Assembly: GCF_902167145.1 (NCBI RefSeq)
Contig: NC_050097.1
Location: forward strand, 138,285,982 to 138,349,981
Direction: 5' to 3'
Origin: Zea mays
Lineage: Eukaryota; Streptophyta; Magnoliopsida; Poales; Poaceae
Length of the DNA: 64,000 nt
The position numbers and the translations under genes were made by a program. Shown here in pieces: positions 1 through 9,177 of the stretch; the stretch's first letter is position 1; each line of letters opens with the position of its first letter. The notes beneath the pieces were generated by a model. The model saw only the letters and a list, made by a program, of their open reading frames with translations. It did not search any database and was not told the origin of the DNA.

Positions 1-411
1 GCCTTATCAAGTCTTATCAAGCGTTTGAAGAGTGACAGTAGGGTTCTCAAAAAGGAGGAATCATGGGCCATGTCAAATATAGCAGCGAGCAGTTTTGAGC
101 ATAAGAAACGGATATGTGCTAGCGAGGCGACTCTTTTGCTGATGCACCTACTCAGGACTACAAACTTTGACATCCATAGAGAAGCAGCATACACCCTGGG
201 CAACCTGTGTGTTGTTCCAGTAGGTAGTTCTAACCCCCTAAGTATAATCATGCCCCCAAATGAAGCTACTCAATTGGCTGCAAAATATCGTGGACAAGGG
301 TTTCAAACTCCGAACCTCAAGGTTGGGAAGAACTTCAATTCAGATATAGAGGTTCTGGCAGCTATACAGCTTGACCATCCAGCTTGCTCATTTATTTTTG
401 GATGCGAATGA
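1..411 (+). pseudogene. Importin-alpha-like ARM-repeat gene fragment
   Basis: The frame from the left edge to about 230 encodes a stretch resembling plant importin-alpha (IMPA-9-type) armadillo repeats: a helix with the motif KKEESWAMSNIAA, then LLMHLL, then FDIHREAAYTLGNLCV. Importin-alpha adaptors bind nuclear localisation signals and hand cargo to importin-beta. Only about one and a half ARM repeats are present, against roughly ten in the family. After about residue 65 the similarity stops and an unrelated tail runs to a stop at 409-411. The piece overlaps the next fragment in another frame, so this is a captured or decayed exon, not a working gene. The gene may extend left of the window. 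Family assignment is from motif recognition only. Confidence 0.5.
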
Positions 412-856
412 GGAATACACATATGGTTCATTTAGTTTCATTGGCCTGGATACAAATACACTTTATGAGATGGTTTGTCCCTACTGTGATTTCGGGTTAG
501 TGGCTGAATTGGATGATGCAAATGCTCTCATGAGCCACTTCGAGGGGACAAACCCTGATTTCCATCATGACCCAAGGTTTGGGATCATGGAGGCAATCTC
601 TGTCGTGATGCAGCATGGTATGGCAGGGATGAACAAGGAGGTTCATGTCACAGGAAAGCCGAAATTCTTTTCAGAACTAGAGATGGAGTTTGAGATCAAA
701 CGTAGGGACAATCCACCCATGTCATTGGAGGCTTTGCTGGAGACTATCATTTGTCTGTCAGTTCATAGCTTCTTTGTCATGGTTTGGGATTCCGGTGGAA
801 TTGATGTCATGTATCGGCTTGAGGGCAAGCCGATTTTTAAGAAAGGGGAATGTTAA
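371..856 (+). pseudogene. RING-type E3 ligase N-terminal fragment
   Basis: An open frame of about 160 codons contains a CxxC motif (VCPYCDFGLVAEL) followed about 40 residues later by DPRFGIMEAISVVMQ. This pairing resembles the N-terminal zinc-ribbon and DPRFG-type segment of plant RING-H2 E3 ubiquitin ligases (RDUF/RHC-like), which pass ubiquitin from E2 to target proteins. The catalytic RING-H2 domain is absent; the frame ends in an unrelated tail and a stop at 854-856. The fragment overlaps the ARM fragment by 41 bases in a different frame. Two unrelated cellular fragments side by side on one strand suggest capture by a Helitron or Pack-MULE, but no element ends were identified. It could also be chance retention of two decayed genes. 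Confidence 0.4.
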
Positions 857-1142
857 GGATTGTGAGCACAAAGCCCATGCCGACCCATGTTGCTACGGGA
901 AAGACTACAAAGGAACAACGTGGTCTCAGGAATGGGCATCGAATATTTTAGAGAACACAGACCTCCTTCCTTCCGATTCTAGAAGCCACCTCTGAACTTC
1001 TTCCTGCAGATCTCCTCATGAATATCTAGGCCTCTTCAATTCCCTTGCTTCTCTACGTGTCCTAAACTCTATTTCACCCCATACTTGTATCAGCCACTAT
1101 TGTTTCAGTTTCCTGGTTGTTGCATTGGATTAGAAGGGGTTG
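857..1142. other. Unassigned spacer
   Basis: No convincing coding frame, repeat or RNA gene was seen between the gene fragments and the MITE. The sequence is ordinary AT-moderate plant DNA with short overlapping frames only. It may be 3' untranslated or intron-like sequence carried along with the E3-ligase-like fragment. Confidence 0.4.
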
Positions 1143-1145
1143 TTA

Positions 1146-1508
1146 GGATAATCATAGTGAGGATTTCATGTTCCTATTTCCAAAAATGCCACATCAGCTT
1201 TATGGATGAATGAAACACCCTCTCTCAATAGAGTTTTATCTCACTATTTTATATGTCAACGTACTTCTTAAATGTTGCATATAAATAACTTATAGAATTT
1301 ACTCAATTATATGAAGATGAAACAAAACACTCTCAGTGGAGGTTTCACACAGTTTACGAGACCTTGGAAACGGGTTAATATGGTTTCATCCCCATGAAAC
1401 CCCATAAAATTCTTCCTTCTTAAATGATGTGACATGTCATCTAAATAGCTGATGTGGCAGACTAATTAATACATGAAACACCTAATGAAACCTCCATTGT
1501 GATTAGCC
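1146..1508. mobile_element. MITE, PIF/Harbinger (Tourist)-type
   Basis: A 363-bp AT-rich element with imperfect terminal inverted repeats: the left end begins GGATAATCATAGTG and the right end, read in reverse complement, begins GGCTAATCACAATGG. It is flanked on both sides by TTA (1143-1145 and 1509-1511), the target duplication expected for PIF/Harbinger elements. It has no coding capacity, so it would have been moved by a transposase supplied elsewhere. Superfamily is inferred from the TTA duplication and terminal GG. Confidence 0.75.
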
Positions 1509-1511
1509 TTA

Positions 1512-1833
1512 ACATTCGCTCCTGATGCCAAACTCTACCCCGAACCGCGCTAACAAAGTGGATACAAGAGAGATGCTAGGGGAGGAGTCCTCACTGAAAA
1601 TCACGGGTGCAGTACCTCCGTCCACGGCGTAAGCGCGACACCACGACGTTATGCGACACCGGCGAGGAATCCCACACACCTTGGGAACCCTCCCTCACGA
1701 CGATGGCAAGAATACCTTCCCTCAGCCCTGATGCTCTTCCACTGCCGCACCCCGAGGTTCAGACGGCGCAGGCGAGGTATCCTCGGTGACGACCTCCGTC
1801 TCGCACTGTCCAAATTTCTCCCTCGCTGCCCTC
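1512..1833 (-). repeat. Old Gypsy LTR remnant, left piece
   Basis: GC-rich non-coding sequence that continues after the thiolase-carrying element at 4691-5300, where it ends TTGGGCATTACA, the kind of terminus used by the other long Gypsy LTRs in the window (for example 48199). The left boundary is not visible, so it is a truncated LTR fragment. Identification rests on its composition, its layout and the terminus of its right half. Confidence 0.4.
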
Positions 1834-2054
1834 TGTAACATCCGACCCACTTGTCTGAAGTGGTGTCATCGCAGCCCACTACACGGCCCAAATCGAGATG
1901 TACAAAAGCAGCAGCTACGTCAAGACAGAGGGCATCGAAGAAAGAGAATAGAAACCACAAGTGAACCAACCTGCTGGTTGTTCGGTACCCGGCGATCGCC
2001 TGAGTTGTTCACGAGCTCACGCCGACGACGCCGCGTCGGCCAAGGGCTGTGACA
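1834..2054 (+). repeat. LTR copy 1 of gene-capturing element
   Basis: A 221-bp LTR with TG...CA ends. It appears identical to copy 2 and differs from copy 3 by at least one base (CCTGCTGG against CCCGCTGG). The 5-bp target duplication CCCTC lies immediately left. Confidence 0.9.
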
Positions 2055-2134
2055 AGACCTTGGAATCCAGGTATTTTGGCTACACTATGTGTCACTGTTG
2101 CTTGGGGACAAGCAACGTTTTGATGGGGCGGTAA
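2055..2134 (+). repeat. Residual internal segment of deleted first unit
   Basis: These 80 bp match the last 80 bp of the internal region (4385-4464), including the purine tract. The segment directly follows LTR 1, so an entire internal region has been deleted except its 3' end. The join lies at an AG shared by the two ends. Confidence 0.9.
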
Positions 2135-2355
2135 TGTAACATCCGACCCACTTGTCTGAAGTGGTGTCATCGCAGCCCACTACACGGCCCAAATCGAGAT
2201 GTACAAAAGCAGCAGCTACGTCAAGACAGAGGGCATCGAAGAAAGAGAATAGAAACCACAAGTGAACCAACCTGCTGGTTGTTCGGTACCCGGCGATCGC
2301 CTGAGTTGTTCACGAGCTCACGCCGACGACGCCGCGTCGGCCAAGGGCTGTGACA
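2135..2355 (+). repeat. LTR copy 2 (5' LTR of the complete unit)
   Basis: A 221-bp LTR followed two bases later by the primer-binding site, so this copy is the 5' LTR of the unit that kept its internal region. Confidence 0.92.
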
Positions 2356-2357
2356 AG

Positions 2358-2369
2358 TGGTATCAAAGC
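2358..2369 (+). other. Primer-binding site (initiator-Met tRNA)
   Basis: TGGTATCAAAGC lies two bases after LTR 2 and matches the usual plant TGGTATCAGAGC site at all but one base. It would prime minus-strand synthesis from initiator-Met tRNA. Confidence 0.85.
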
Positions 2370-2437
2370 TGCTCCTTCCTCGGCACTCGACGTCCTCGAC
2401 CACCTCGTCGGCAACACCATCCCGGAGCTTCGACACG

Positions 2438-4453
2438 ATGTCCTCCCTGCGCGTCGTCACCCGCGGTGCGAACCCACCTTCCTTGGGCACCGTGAGCCTG
2501 AAAACGAAGGCGCCGAAGATGGCGGGGATGCCGATCATGTCCCTCGCGAACCAGGACGCCAGCACCCCTGTCACTGTCACCGCCACCCACGCCTCAGTGC
2601 TATCTTTCACTGCATCCACGCGCTACCAGATGCAGGGCCCCACCGAGCATGTCTGCCCCTACGAGCTTGAGCACCAGGGAAGTCTCATCAGGCCCAGCGA
2701 GGGCAAGCTGTGGTGCACTGAGATCATGGAGGATAGTGGGAACGGCAACCTGGATGGTGTGGGTAAAAGCAGCAACGAAGATCTGGTTCTCCCAGGACTG
2801 CTTGGAGGTATGACCCTTCCCATGTTTGATGAAATGTCTCCTAACAGCGGTGAGGAAGAAATTGCCCTATTCTCTGAAGGCTTTGATTATCCGGTGTTTG
2901 ATGATATGCCACTTGAGAAGGTGGTTTGGGATGAGGAACCTGGATATGATGATTTGTTGAATCAACTAGCACAGGGTGCAGATCATTTGGTTGATGCCAC
3001 GATGCAACCAACTATACATCCGATCGCTGTGGACAAGCAGTTACAACTTGGGGTCAATCAAGGTTGTTTCGAGATGCTTGTCAACACTGATGATACCGAA
3101 GATCTATTCCAAAACTATGATGTTGCTGCCTCAGATGTCCAGGTTATTGATGAAGATGAAGTCGTACTCATTGAAGGCAAATACACTGTGGATTGGAAGA
3201 TACTACAGGCTAGAGAAACCAGTGAAGAAGAGGTGGAAGATTACCTTGCTGAATCTAAAGAAGGGGCTATGGATGAGGTGCTGCAGGTTGAGCTGATCGA
3301 TGATGAAGTTCAATGGGATGAGGAGTCACCTAACCAGAGTGTGCATAAAGGCTTACTGCCACACACAGTGAGGAAAATGGTATATCTGAAGGGGTTCAGT
3401 CAGGGAGGAGGAATATCAACCATGACACAAGTCCAGAGGTGCCATCCTTTAGCTCCATTATCTACTGCTAAAATTTCAGTTGCTATAGCAATTGTAAGGG
3501 CTGCTGGATGTGAGTTTGCAGTCAAGTATTATCCTTCATTTAATGAAGCTATACAGAGAATAGATGTGAATGACATAGCTCTAGTTATGGTGGATCATTC
3601 GTGCTCTGGCTATTGCAGCGAAGCTGATGCTCACTATTGCAGAACTGGCAACTCTCCGTTATGTTGCAGAACTGACAGTGATAGTTTAATGGAGAATGGT
3701 TATGCTCGTCCTGTGGAAGGAATCAGCGTGGCTGCTCTCTATGCTGGTTTTGCTGACACGGTTCTTCTTAAGACTAAACACAGGCAATGCACTTCTGGCC
3801 TTCAGGACGTTGCAGATGTTGCTGTTGCGATTAAAGCAGGACCCTATGACATTGGTATTGTTGCTGGTTTACAGTCCAAGACAGTGAACAAAGTTAGTCT
3901 TGTTGAGCAAATGAATTCCAAAGTCGAGCTATTTTCTCAAGCACATGGTTGTTTTTTTCCAAATGGTCTCACATATGAGAATATTGCACACTGCTTTGGC
4001 ACTACACGACTGCAACCAGATCAAGCTGATGTTGAGTCACACCCTGGTAAATCCAAAGAGGGTTTGGTTATCTATTCTGTTGCTTATGTTGGTGATAGTT
4101 GTGAACATAGATTCATAACACATAGGCCGAGTTTTGTTGGGATGGTTATTCTGTATGGAGACCCAAATGAACTACATTACCGCCAAAATGCATTTGATGC
4201 TGGAGAAGAGGGGCTTGAAATCAAAGTGCATTCTCGTGAGAAGGGATGTGAATGCTTGGACAACTTGCTCGTTTCCAAGACCAGACATGAGTACCTGAAC
4301 TTGATAAGAAATGATGCATTGCTACTTATGCCAGCAGAACTCCAAGTGCTTCCATCTGTTCGCGTGCTTCTTCTTTGGATGATTAGACCTTGGAATCCAG
4401 GTATTTTGGCTACACTATGTGTCACTGTTGCTTGGGGACAAGCAACGTTTTGA
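2438..4453 (+). CDS. Chimeric retrotransposon ORF with captured thiolase segment
   Basis: A single frame of about 671 codons from ATG 2438; the frame is open from the primer site, but there only a GTG is available. The middle (about 3713-4040) reads as plant peroxisomal 3-ketoacyl-CoA thiolase: AALYAGFADTV, RQCTSGLQDVADVAVAIKAG and YDIGIVAGLQS, followed by ENIAHCFGTTRLQPDQA. Thiolase cleaves 3-ketoacyl-CoA in fatty-acid beta-oxidation, and the cysteine in RQC corresponds to its acyl-accepting residue. Only about 110 of roughly 460 residues are present, so activity is not expected. The N-terminal two thirds is acidic (repeated DE-rich YPVFDDMP-like segments) and possibly Gag-like; the last 130 residues are unrecognised and may be further captured exons. 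The frame has no internal stop. Confidence 0.7.
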   Translation: MSSLRVVTRGANPPSLGTVSLKTKAPKMAGMPIMSLANQDASTPVTVTATHASVLSFTASTRYQMQGPTEHVCPYELEHQGSLIRPSEGKLWCTEIMEDSGNGNLDGVGKSSNEDLVLPGLLGGMTLPMFDEMSPNSGEEEIALFSEGFDYPVFDDMPLEKVVWDEEPGYDDLLNQLAQGADHLVDATMQPTIHPIAVDKQLQLGVNQGCFEMLVNTDDTEDLFQNYDVAASDVQVIDEDEVVLIEGKYTVDWKILQARETSEEEVEDYLAESKEGAMDEVLQVELIDDEVQWDEESPNQSVHKGLLPHTVRKMVYLKGFSQGGGISTMTQVQRCHPLAPLSTAKISVAIAIVRAAGCEFAVKYYPSFNEAIQRIDVNDIALVMVDHSCSGYCSEADAHYCRTGNSPLCCRTDSDSLMENGYARPVEGISVAALYAGFADTVLLKTKHRQCTSGLQDVADVAVAIKAGPYDIGIVAGLQSKTVNKVSLVEQMNSKVELFSQAHGCFFPNGLTYENIAHCFGTTRLQPDQADVESHPGKSKEGLVIYSVAYVGDSCEHRFITHRPSFVGMVILYGDPNELHYRQNAFDAGEEGLEIKVHSREKGCECLDNLLVSKTRHEYLNLIRNDALLLMPAELQVLPSVRVLLLWMIRPWNPGILATLCVTVAWGQATF

Positions 4454-4464
4454 TGGGGCGGTAA
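4451..4464 (+). other. Polypurine tract of gene-capturing element
   Basis: A G-rich stretch (TGATGGGGCGGTAA) directly precedes LTR 3 and overlaps the stop codon of the ORF. It is the likely plus-strand priming site and is duplicated at 2121-2134. Confidence 0.65.
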
Positions 4465-4685
4465 TGTAACATCCGACCCACTTGTCTGAAGTGGTGTCAT
4501 CGCAGCCCACTACACGGCCCAAATCGAGATGTACAAAAGCAGCAGCTACGTCAAGACAGAGGGCATCGAAGAAAGAGAATAGAAACCACAAGTGAACCAA
4601 CCCGCTGGTTGTTCGGTACCCGGCGATCGCCTGAGTTGTTCACGAGCTCACGCCGACGACGCCGCGTCGGCCAAGGGCTGTGACA
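4465..4685 (+). repeat. LTR copy 3 (3' LTR)
   Basis: A 221-bp LTR with TG...CA ends, followed by the CCCTC target duplication. It is nearly identical to the other two copies, which implies a recent insertion. Confidence 0.92.
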
Positions 4686-4690
4686 CCCTC

Positions 4691-5300
4691 TCACGGTGAC
4701 CCTCACGGTGGTGATTGGCAGTCCAGTGAGTTGAGGTATGAGGGAGAGATGCCCGCGGCACAATTTTGAAGCCCCTCTGCAAGGTCGGTGCTAGTTTGTT
4801 ACAATAGAATCCGAATTTCTGCGCGCGGTTGTTGGGATATGATTCGTGCCAATTGTCTGTGGGGAAGGAGCTCACATGGCGACCTAGGCCCGCACTGTAG
4901 ACGCTTGATACAGGGGCTCGAGCATGGTGAGGCTGACCAGCTGGTCCCGCGTGTCGGCGCTGCGCCACACAGCTGGGCCACGCGGTGCGTTTGGGCAAGG
5001 ACACAGATAGCCGACCCAGTAGCAGCTAAACTCTTTTTATTTTTCCTTTTCCATTACTTTTATTTTTATCTTCAATTAGTAGTCTCTTCCAAGTTTAAGT
5101 ATGCCTCAAATTTAAGTTAGATTTACATACTCCTATTTTCATGCACAACCAGAAGAATCAACATGAGATGCGTAAAAATCATTTTGTTCATAATTCATTA
5201 ATTCATTTGATTAATTAATTTGAATTGTATGCTAAACAAAAAATAATGCACACAATTGGTGGAATCTCTTCTTTTATTAATATAAGATTTGGGCATTACA
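4691..5300 (-). repeat. Old Gypsy LTR remnant, right piece
   Basis: Continuation of 1512-1833 across the insertion. The first 340 bp are GC-rich, followed by a T-rich then AT-rich tail that ends TTGGGCATTACA at 5300. The GC-rich-then-T-rich order matches the last part of the intact long Gypsy LTR at 47200-48199. It is directly followed by the degenerate coding region at 5301. Confidence 0.45.
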
Positions 5301-6701
5301 CGGAGACTGTGCCTAGATCGGATGGCGAAGTGCTGGTCTTTGAGGGGTTGTTTACTGCTGGTCTTCGTCTGCCATGTCATGATTTTCTGATCAAGGTACT
5401 CAGGAAGTTTAAGGTCCGGCTTCATCAATTGATGCCAAATGTTGTGGTGGCACTGAGTAAATTTGTTTGAGCGACGACTACGTTTGGCGGAGACCCTAGT
5501 ATTGAAGTCTTCACAAAGTATTATTGTCTGCACTCGTAAAAGAGGTCTTCGTGTGGTGTTGTTGATCATATTGGCAGGTGTATTTTCATCCCCAAAGACT
5601 GGTAAAACGAAAGAGAAGGTTATTTAGCTAGCCCTCTGCGCGAAGAATAAGTGGGGGTGGACGGAAAATTGGTTCTATGTGCGCTGTTATAGGGGCGAAG
5701 GGTGGCCGCTGGCGAGCACCCTGAGTGTGTTTCAGTTTGAAGCTTTCTCACACTATGCGGTTGTGGAGGGAGACCACAACGACTGTGCCTTCGGTTTTGT
5801 TGTTGTTGTTGTCTGTAGCGGTCGGGATCTGGTCGAGGAGTACTTGGTGTGTAGGATCTGGCCACTCGGTCGAGGCTAGACTGTGGGCCCAGTTGCCCAA
5901 AGGGACTTCGATCGTTTCGATAGGCAGATTTTGAGTCCTACCTTCACAGTTGAGCTTGGGGACCACACTCGGGACATGTTTGTTGTGGAGAAAGAAAGGG
6001 AGGCGAAAAAGCTCGCCGGTCCTATTACTGAATAGAGATTGAGAAGCTAGTCGAACTTCACGGTGGCCATGTGTGGGTGAATCTGCTCGATGAGGATTTT
6101 TTATCCATGATTTGCTATGTTTGCTACGTTTGGTGCTGACACTTGCATTTTTTTGCTTGCTATGGTTGGTGATGCTCTAGCCCCCTTGACAGAGGCTCAG
6201 AATGAGGCGGTCGCGACCAAGGTGGAGTCCTTTGCCCTTCGTGACAAGTTGAAGGAGAAAAAAGGAAGCAGTCGAGTCTGAGCAAGAGGCAAAGGCCGCC
6301 AAGGTGGAGGTGGGCTTCTTGAGAAAACAACTTGATACCGCGATAACTGAGTTGTCTATTGAGCGCCTTCGCTCAACAGGCTTTACCAACAGCGTGCGGG
6401 TGCATGCGCAGGCTGTGTTCAGTGACTTTAGCCGAGTCTACGAAGAGTTGGAAGCGACCATTCACCCATTGGATCTAAAGGGCAAAGGCCTCTTCGATCG
6501 TTGGATGGCATAGCTATGAACGAAGACTATGGGACTGCCTGTCGTGATTCAAGGATTGATGACCTTTTTGCTCTCGTAACTTATGAGGGTGGATTTGAGT
6601 TGTTGGTCTGCAGAGGCTGCGACCACTGCCTCATCTCAGTTCAGCTGAATTCGAAGTCAGTGAAAGCCTATATACTAACGTTGGTGAAGTAGCAGGGACG
6701 A
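5301..6701 (+). pseudogene. Degenerate 'putative gypsy-type transposon' protein gene
   Basis: Broken frames on the + strand resemble the PF04195-type plant 'gypsy-type transposon' protein. The best part is 5301-5470 (GEVLVFEGLFTAGLRLP ... VRLHQLMPNVVVALSKFV), clearly related to the antisense protein at 13426-14676, which has FLKAGLRFPL and VYLHQLTPEAIIRLN at the same places. Further frames at 5679-5880 keep a matching EEYLVCRIWPLGRG segment (compare QEHIAFRVWPLAEKW). A charged, probably coiled-coil stretch lies at 6180-6510. Stops and frameshifts are frequent. The reading continues beyond the solo LTR at 55869. Such genes sit antisense between pol and 3' LTR in some grass Gypsy elements, so this may be the remains of such an element. 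Biochemical role unknown. Confidence 0.6.
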
Positions 6702-7130
6702 TGTCACATCCGGTTTTAGAAGGTAAACCGAATGCAAATCATATACATGTCAGGATCAGAAATTCACATACACAGCAATTACATAAATGACTCATCATAG
6801 CACAATGTTTCGAATAACAATAAATAATATGTAATAATATTAAAAACTAGAGTCACTTACATAATATAAATCAAAGTGCACATAATAGAAACGTAGCCAA
6901 CGTAAATAAACCCACCACAGGCAGCTAACTGGGGAGGTCGCTAGCCTAATCCTCGAACTCGTTGAAGTACTGGAATTCCTGGAGATCCGCCTCGACACTT
7001 TCTTATTCTTTTTTACCTGAGCATAGATTGCACCAAAGGCAACCTAGTGTTTTGTGAAAGCAAGGGTGAGTACACATCAACGTACTCAGCAAATGTCCCA
7101 TTTGGCTGAGGTGGACTAGCTTTATGTGGG
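6702..7130 (-). repeat. Solo Gypsy LTR, segment 1
   Basis: Begins TGTCACATCCGG, like the long Gypsy LTR at 25831. It is the first of four pieces (also 19752-19981, 51232-54076, 55217-55868) of an LTR of about 4.2 kb read on the - strand, interrupted by three later insertions. No primer site lies to its left, so it is a solo LTR or the last remnant of a recombined element. Confidence 0.7.
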
Positions 7131-7823
7131 TGTTGGGGGCCTTCCTCTTCTGAATTTCGTCAAAAATCTAACTAACCATATGTTTTCAGCTTGATTATGA
7201 ATAGTTACAGGAAGCTTCAGCTTTGGGATGGAGAACTTCTCTTATGACAGAACAAAAGGAAATAAAGAGTGGGCAATGAAGCTAGAAGCCAAAGGGCTTT
7301 GGCTGGACATGTTGACGAAGCTTAAGTACGACAACGACTGAAAAAGGATAAAGACACTACAGTCCTTAAAAATTCATGTTAATATTATAGATAGTTACTA
7401 GAGACATAAATGTACTTTTATCCGGGCTGTGTCCCGTGCCTATAAATAGATGAACAGTAACACCGTACTGTTCACGCTGGATTGTGATCACTCTCGGGCC
7501 ATCCTTGCACCCTCACCTTTTGACAAGCCGAAGGTACCAATGTAATATGAATATCACCAATGTTTATTCATGTTTATGGAATGCGAGAATAAATAGTTTA
7601 TTGATACATAATTGTTATTACCTCTATTCTTTAATGTTCCTTTACTTTCTTATTTGCATTTATATTTATGTGCGGAAATGATGAAGGTATGTCCTTCATG
7701 ACCATCGTCTGAAGACCATTATATCCAAGAGGAAATAATGCTTCGAAGGACGAAGGTCTTTAACCATTAACAAGTGTGTTGCCTTGTTCCTGATTTATAG
7801 CATTTGAGAACAAGTGACCAACA
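7131..7823 (+). repeat. Outer 5' LTR (subfamily 1)
   Basis: A 693-bp LTR starting TGTTGGGGGCC and ending GACCAACA, highly similar over its whole length to 19056-19746. Its first 300 bp (U3) differ strongly from the inner LTR at 14984, while the TATA region and the end are shared. Confidence 0.9.
7441..7448 (+). promoter_or_regulatory. TATA box of outer 5' LTR
   Basis: TATAAATA lies in the conserved block GTCCCGTGCCTATAAATA, found also at 15279-15286 in the inner LTR and 19364-19371 in the 3' LTR. It is the likely start region for genomic RNA. Confidence 0.7.
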
Positions 7824-9070
7824 TTGGCGCCCACCTCCGGTGAACTCACTTCCACAACCTTCGGCAGAGCATCCACCTTCGACATGCCGCCGAAGAAGGC
7901 AACGGTGCCAGGGGCTGCCCTTCAGCCACTGGACACAAATCATGATGCAATCTCTCTGCGAGAGGCCAGGAGCCAAAAGAGAAAGGCCACCAGCTCAACT
8001 CTTCAGGAGGAGTAGATTGATCAGGAAATCAGGGATTTAGAAGCAATCCATCAACAAGTGCAAAGGAAAAAGGAGAAGATGCTTCACCTGGCTGACCTTC
8101 AGAAGAAGATTGACGAAGCCGCTGAGGAGATGCGTCATCTTACTCAAGATGATCAAGACTAAAGGCCTCAACACAGGGAGCTTCGTCAGGAGAGCTCATT
8201 CAACAAAGATGAATGGTACGACGACTTTCATCATGGTAACTATACCTTTGATGATGCTTCTTCTCTGGCAGCAGAATTGTAGGCTACCCCGTGGCCACAA
8301 TCCTACAAGCCACCTCAGTTGCCCATGTATGATGGGCATTCGGATCCAAAGCAATTTTTGATGAGTTACGAGGCGACAATATCCTCGTATGGGGCCAACG
8401 TTGCTGTCATGGCAAAATCCTTCGTCATGGCGGTCAGAAACGTTGCTCAGACCTGTTATTCCTCCCTTCGGCCAGAAACAATCACATCATGGCAGAAGCT
8501 CAAGGATATGCTAGTCACCAGTTTCCAAGGCTTTTAGACGAAGCCAGTCACTGCTCAGGCTTTGTTTCAATGCACGCAAGACCATGACGAGTACCTTCAG
8601 GCGTATGTCCGGAGGTTTCTGCGTTTGAGAGCACAAGCGCCTATAGTGCCTAATGAAATTGTCATTGAGGCCATGATCAAGGGGCTTCGACCAAGACCTA
8701 CAGCCCAATATTTTGCAAGGAAGCCCCCACAAACCCTAGAGAAACTCCTTCAGAAGATGGATGAGTATATCCGGGCTGTAATGATTTTTGCCAAAGAAGG
8801 GAGGAAGCGTACAGGTTTTCTGAAATAACCAGGGGCTTCGGAGGAAGACTTCATCCCAGGCATGTCCGGTCAATTCATAACTCCAATGCCAACGATGAAA
8901 GGACCAATAATGCTTAGAACAGCCATCATAGCTCACAGTCTTTAAGCATGCAGCAGACTTCTTTCAAAAGGAAATTGTTGAAGCCGAGGCGCGTCAGAGT
9001 CAGCCGAAGCAAGTCCTCCACACTACTTCGTGATACTCTCCATACATCCCAAAATATGTAGGTAATCAAT
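7824..9070 (+). pseudogene. Decayed gag, copy 1
   Basis: Collinear with the intact gag at 9178-10539 and clearly the same gene: it keeps MAKSFVMAVRNVAQ, VRRFLRLRAQAPIVPNEIV and ARKPPQTLEKLLQKMDEY. It is broken by in-frame stops near 8013, 8160, 8281 and 8536 and by a frameshift near 8780, and it lacks the zinc knuckle. Its N-terminal region (7824-8015, MPPKKATVPGAAL on) supplies the part missing from copy 2. It belongs with the outer LTRs, which are of the same subfamily and age class. Confidence 0.85.
7825..7842 (+). other. Primer-binding site of Gypsy composite
   Basis: TGGCGCCCACCTCCGGTG follows the 5' LTR by one base. The TGGCGCCCAC core is a common plant Gypsy primer site; the tRNA species was not determined. 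Confidence 0.65.
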
Positions 9071-9168
9071 ACATATTCTGAGATAGACCAAGAAGAGAAA
9101 CTGCAGGGTGGTTGCCTACATATTCTGGGATGTAGGTAATCAATACATATTCTGAGATAGACCAAGAA
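9070..9168. repeat. Rearranged junction between the two gag copies
   Basis: A 27-bp direct repeat beginning AATACATATTCTGAG occurs at about 9070 and about 9141. Between them lies about 40 bp that is the reverse complement of the 3' part of gag copy 2 (about 10325-10364). The upstream side is the end of gag copy 1 and the downstream side starts inside gag copy 2. Confidence 0.8.
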
Positions 9169-9177
9169 ATCAGAGAC

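Larger units (their letters stand above)
1834..4685 (+). mobile_element. Gene-capturing LTR retrotransposon, three-LTR tandem
   Basis: Three copies of a 221-bp LTR (TGTAACATCC...GGCTGTGACA) occur at 1834, 2135 and 4465. The second is followed by an initiator-Met tRNA primer site; the third is preceded by a purine tract. Between LTR 2 and LTR 3 lies one long ORF. Between LTR 1 and LTR 2 only the last 80 bp of the internal region remain. The whole unit is flanked by the 5-bp duplication CCCTC (1829-1833 and 4686-4690), so it behaves as one insertion. No protease, RT or integrase is encoded, so it was non-autonomous. The organisation recalls maize Bs1, which also carries pieces of cellular genes, but the LTR and cargo differ from what is known of Bs1. 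Confidence 0.85.

Noticed and set aside
1649..2270. Long - strand frames beginning MVHLWFLFSFFDALCLDV, present three times
   Set aside because: They are the reverse reading of the 221-bp LTR copies and simply repeat with the LTR.
2221..2619. - strand frame over the start of the thiolase-carrying ORF
   Set aside because: Shadow of the LTR and the + strand ORF; no motif.
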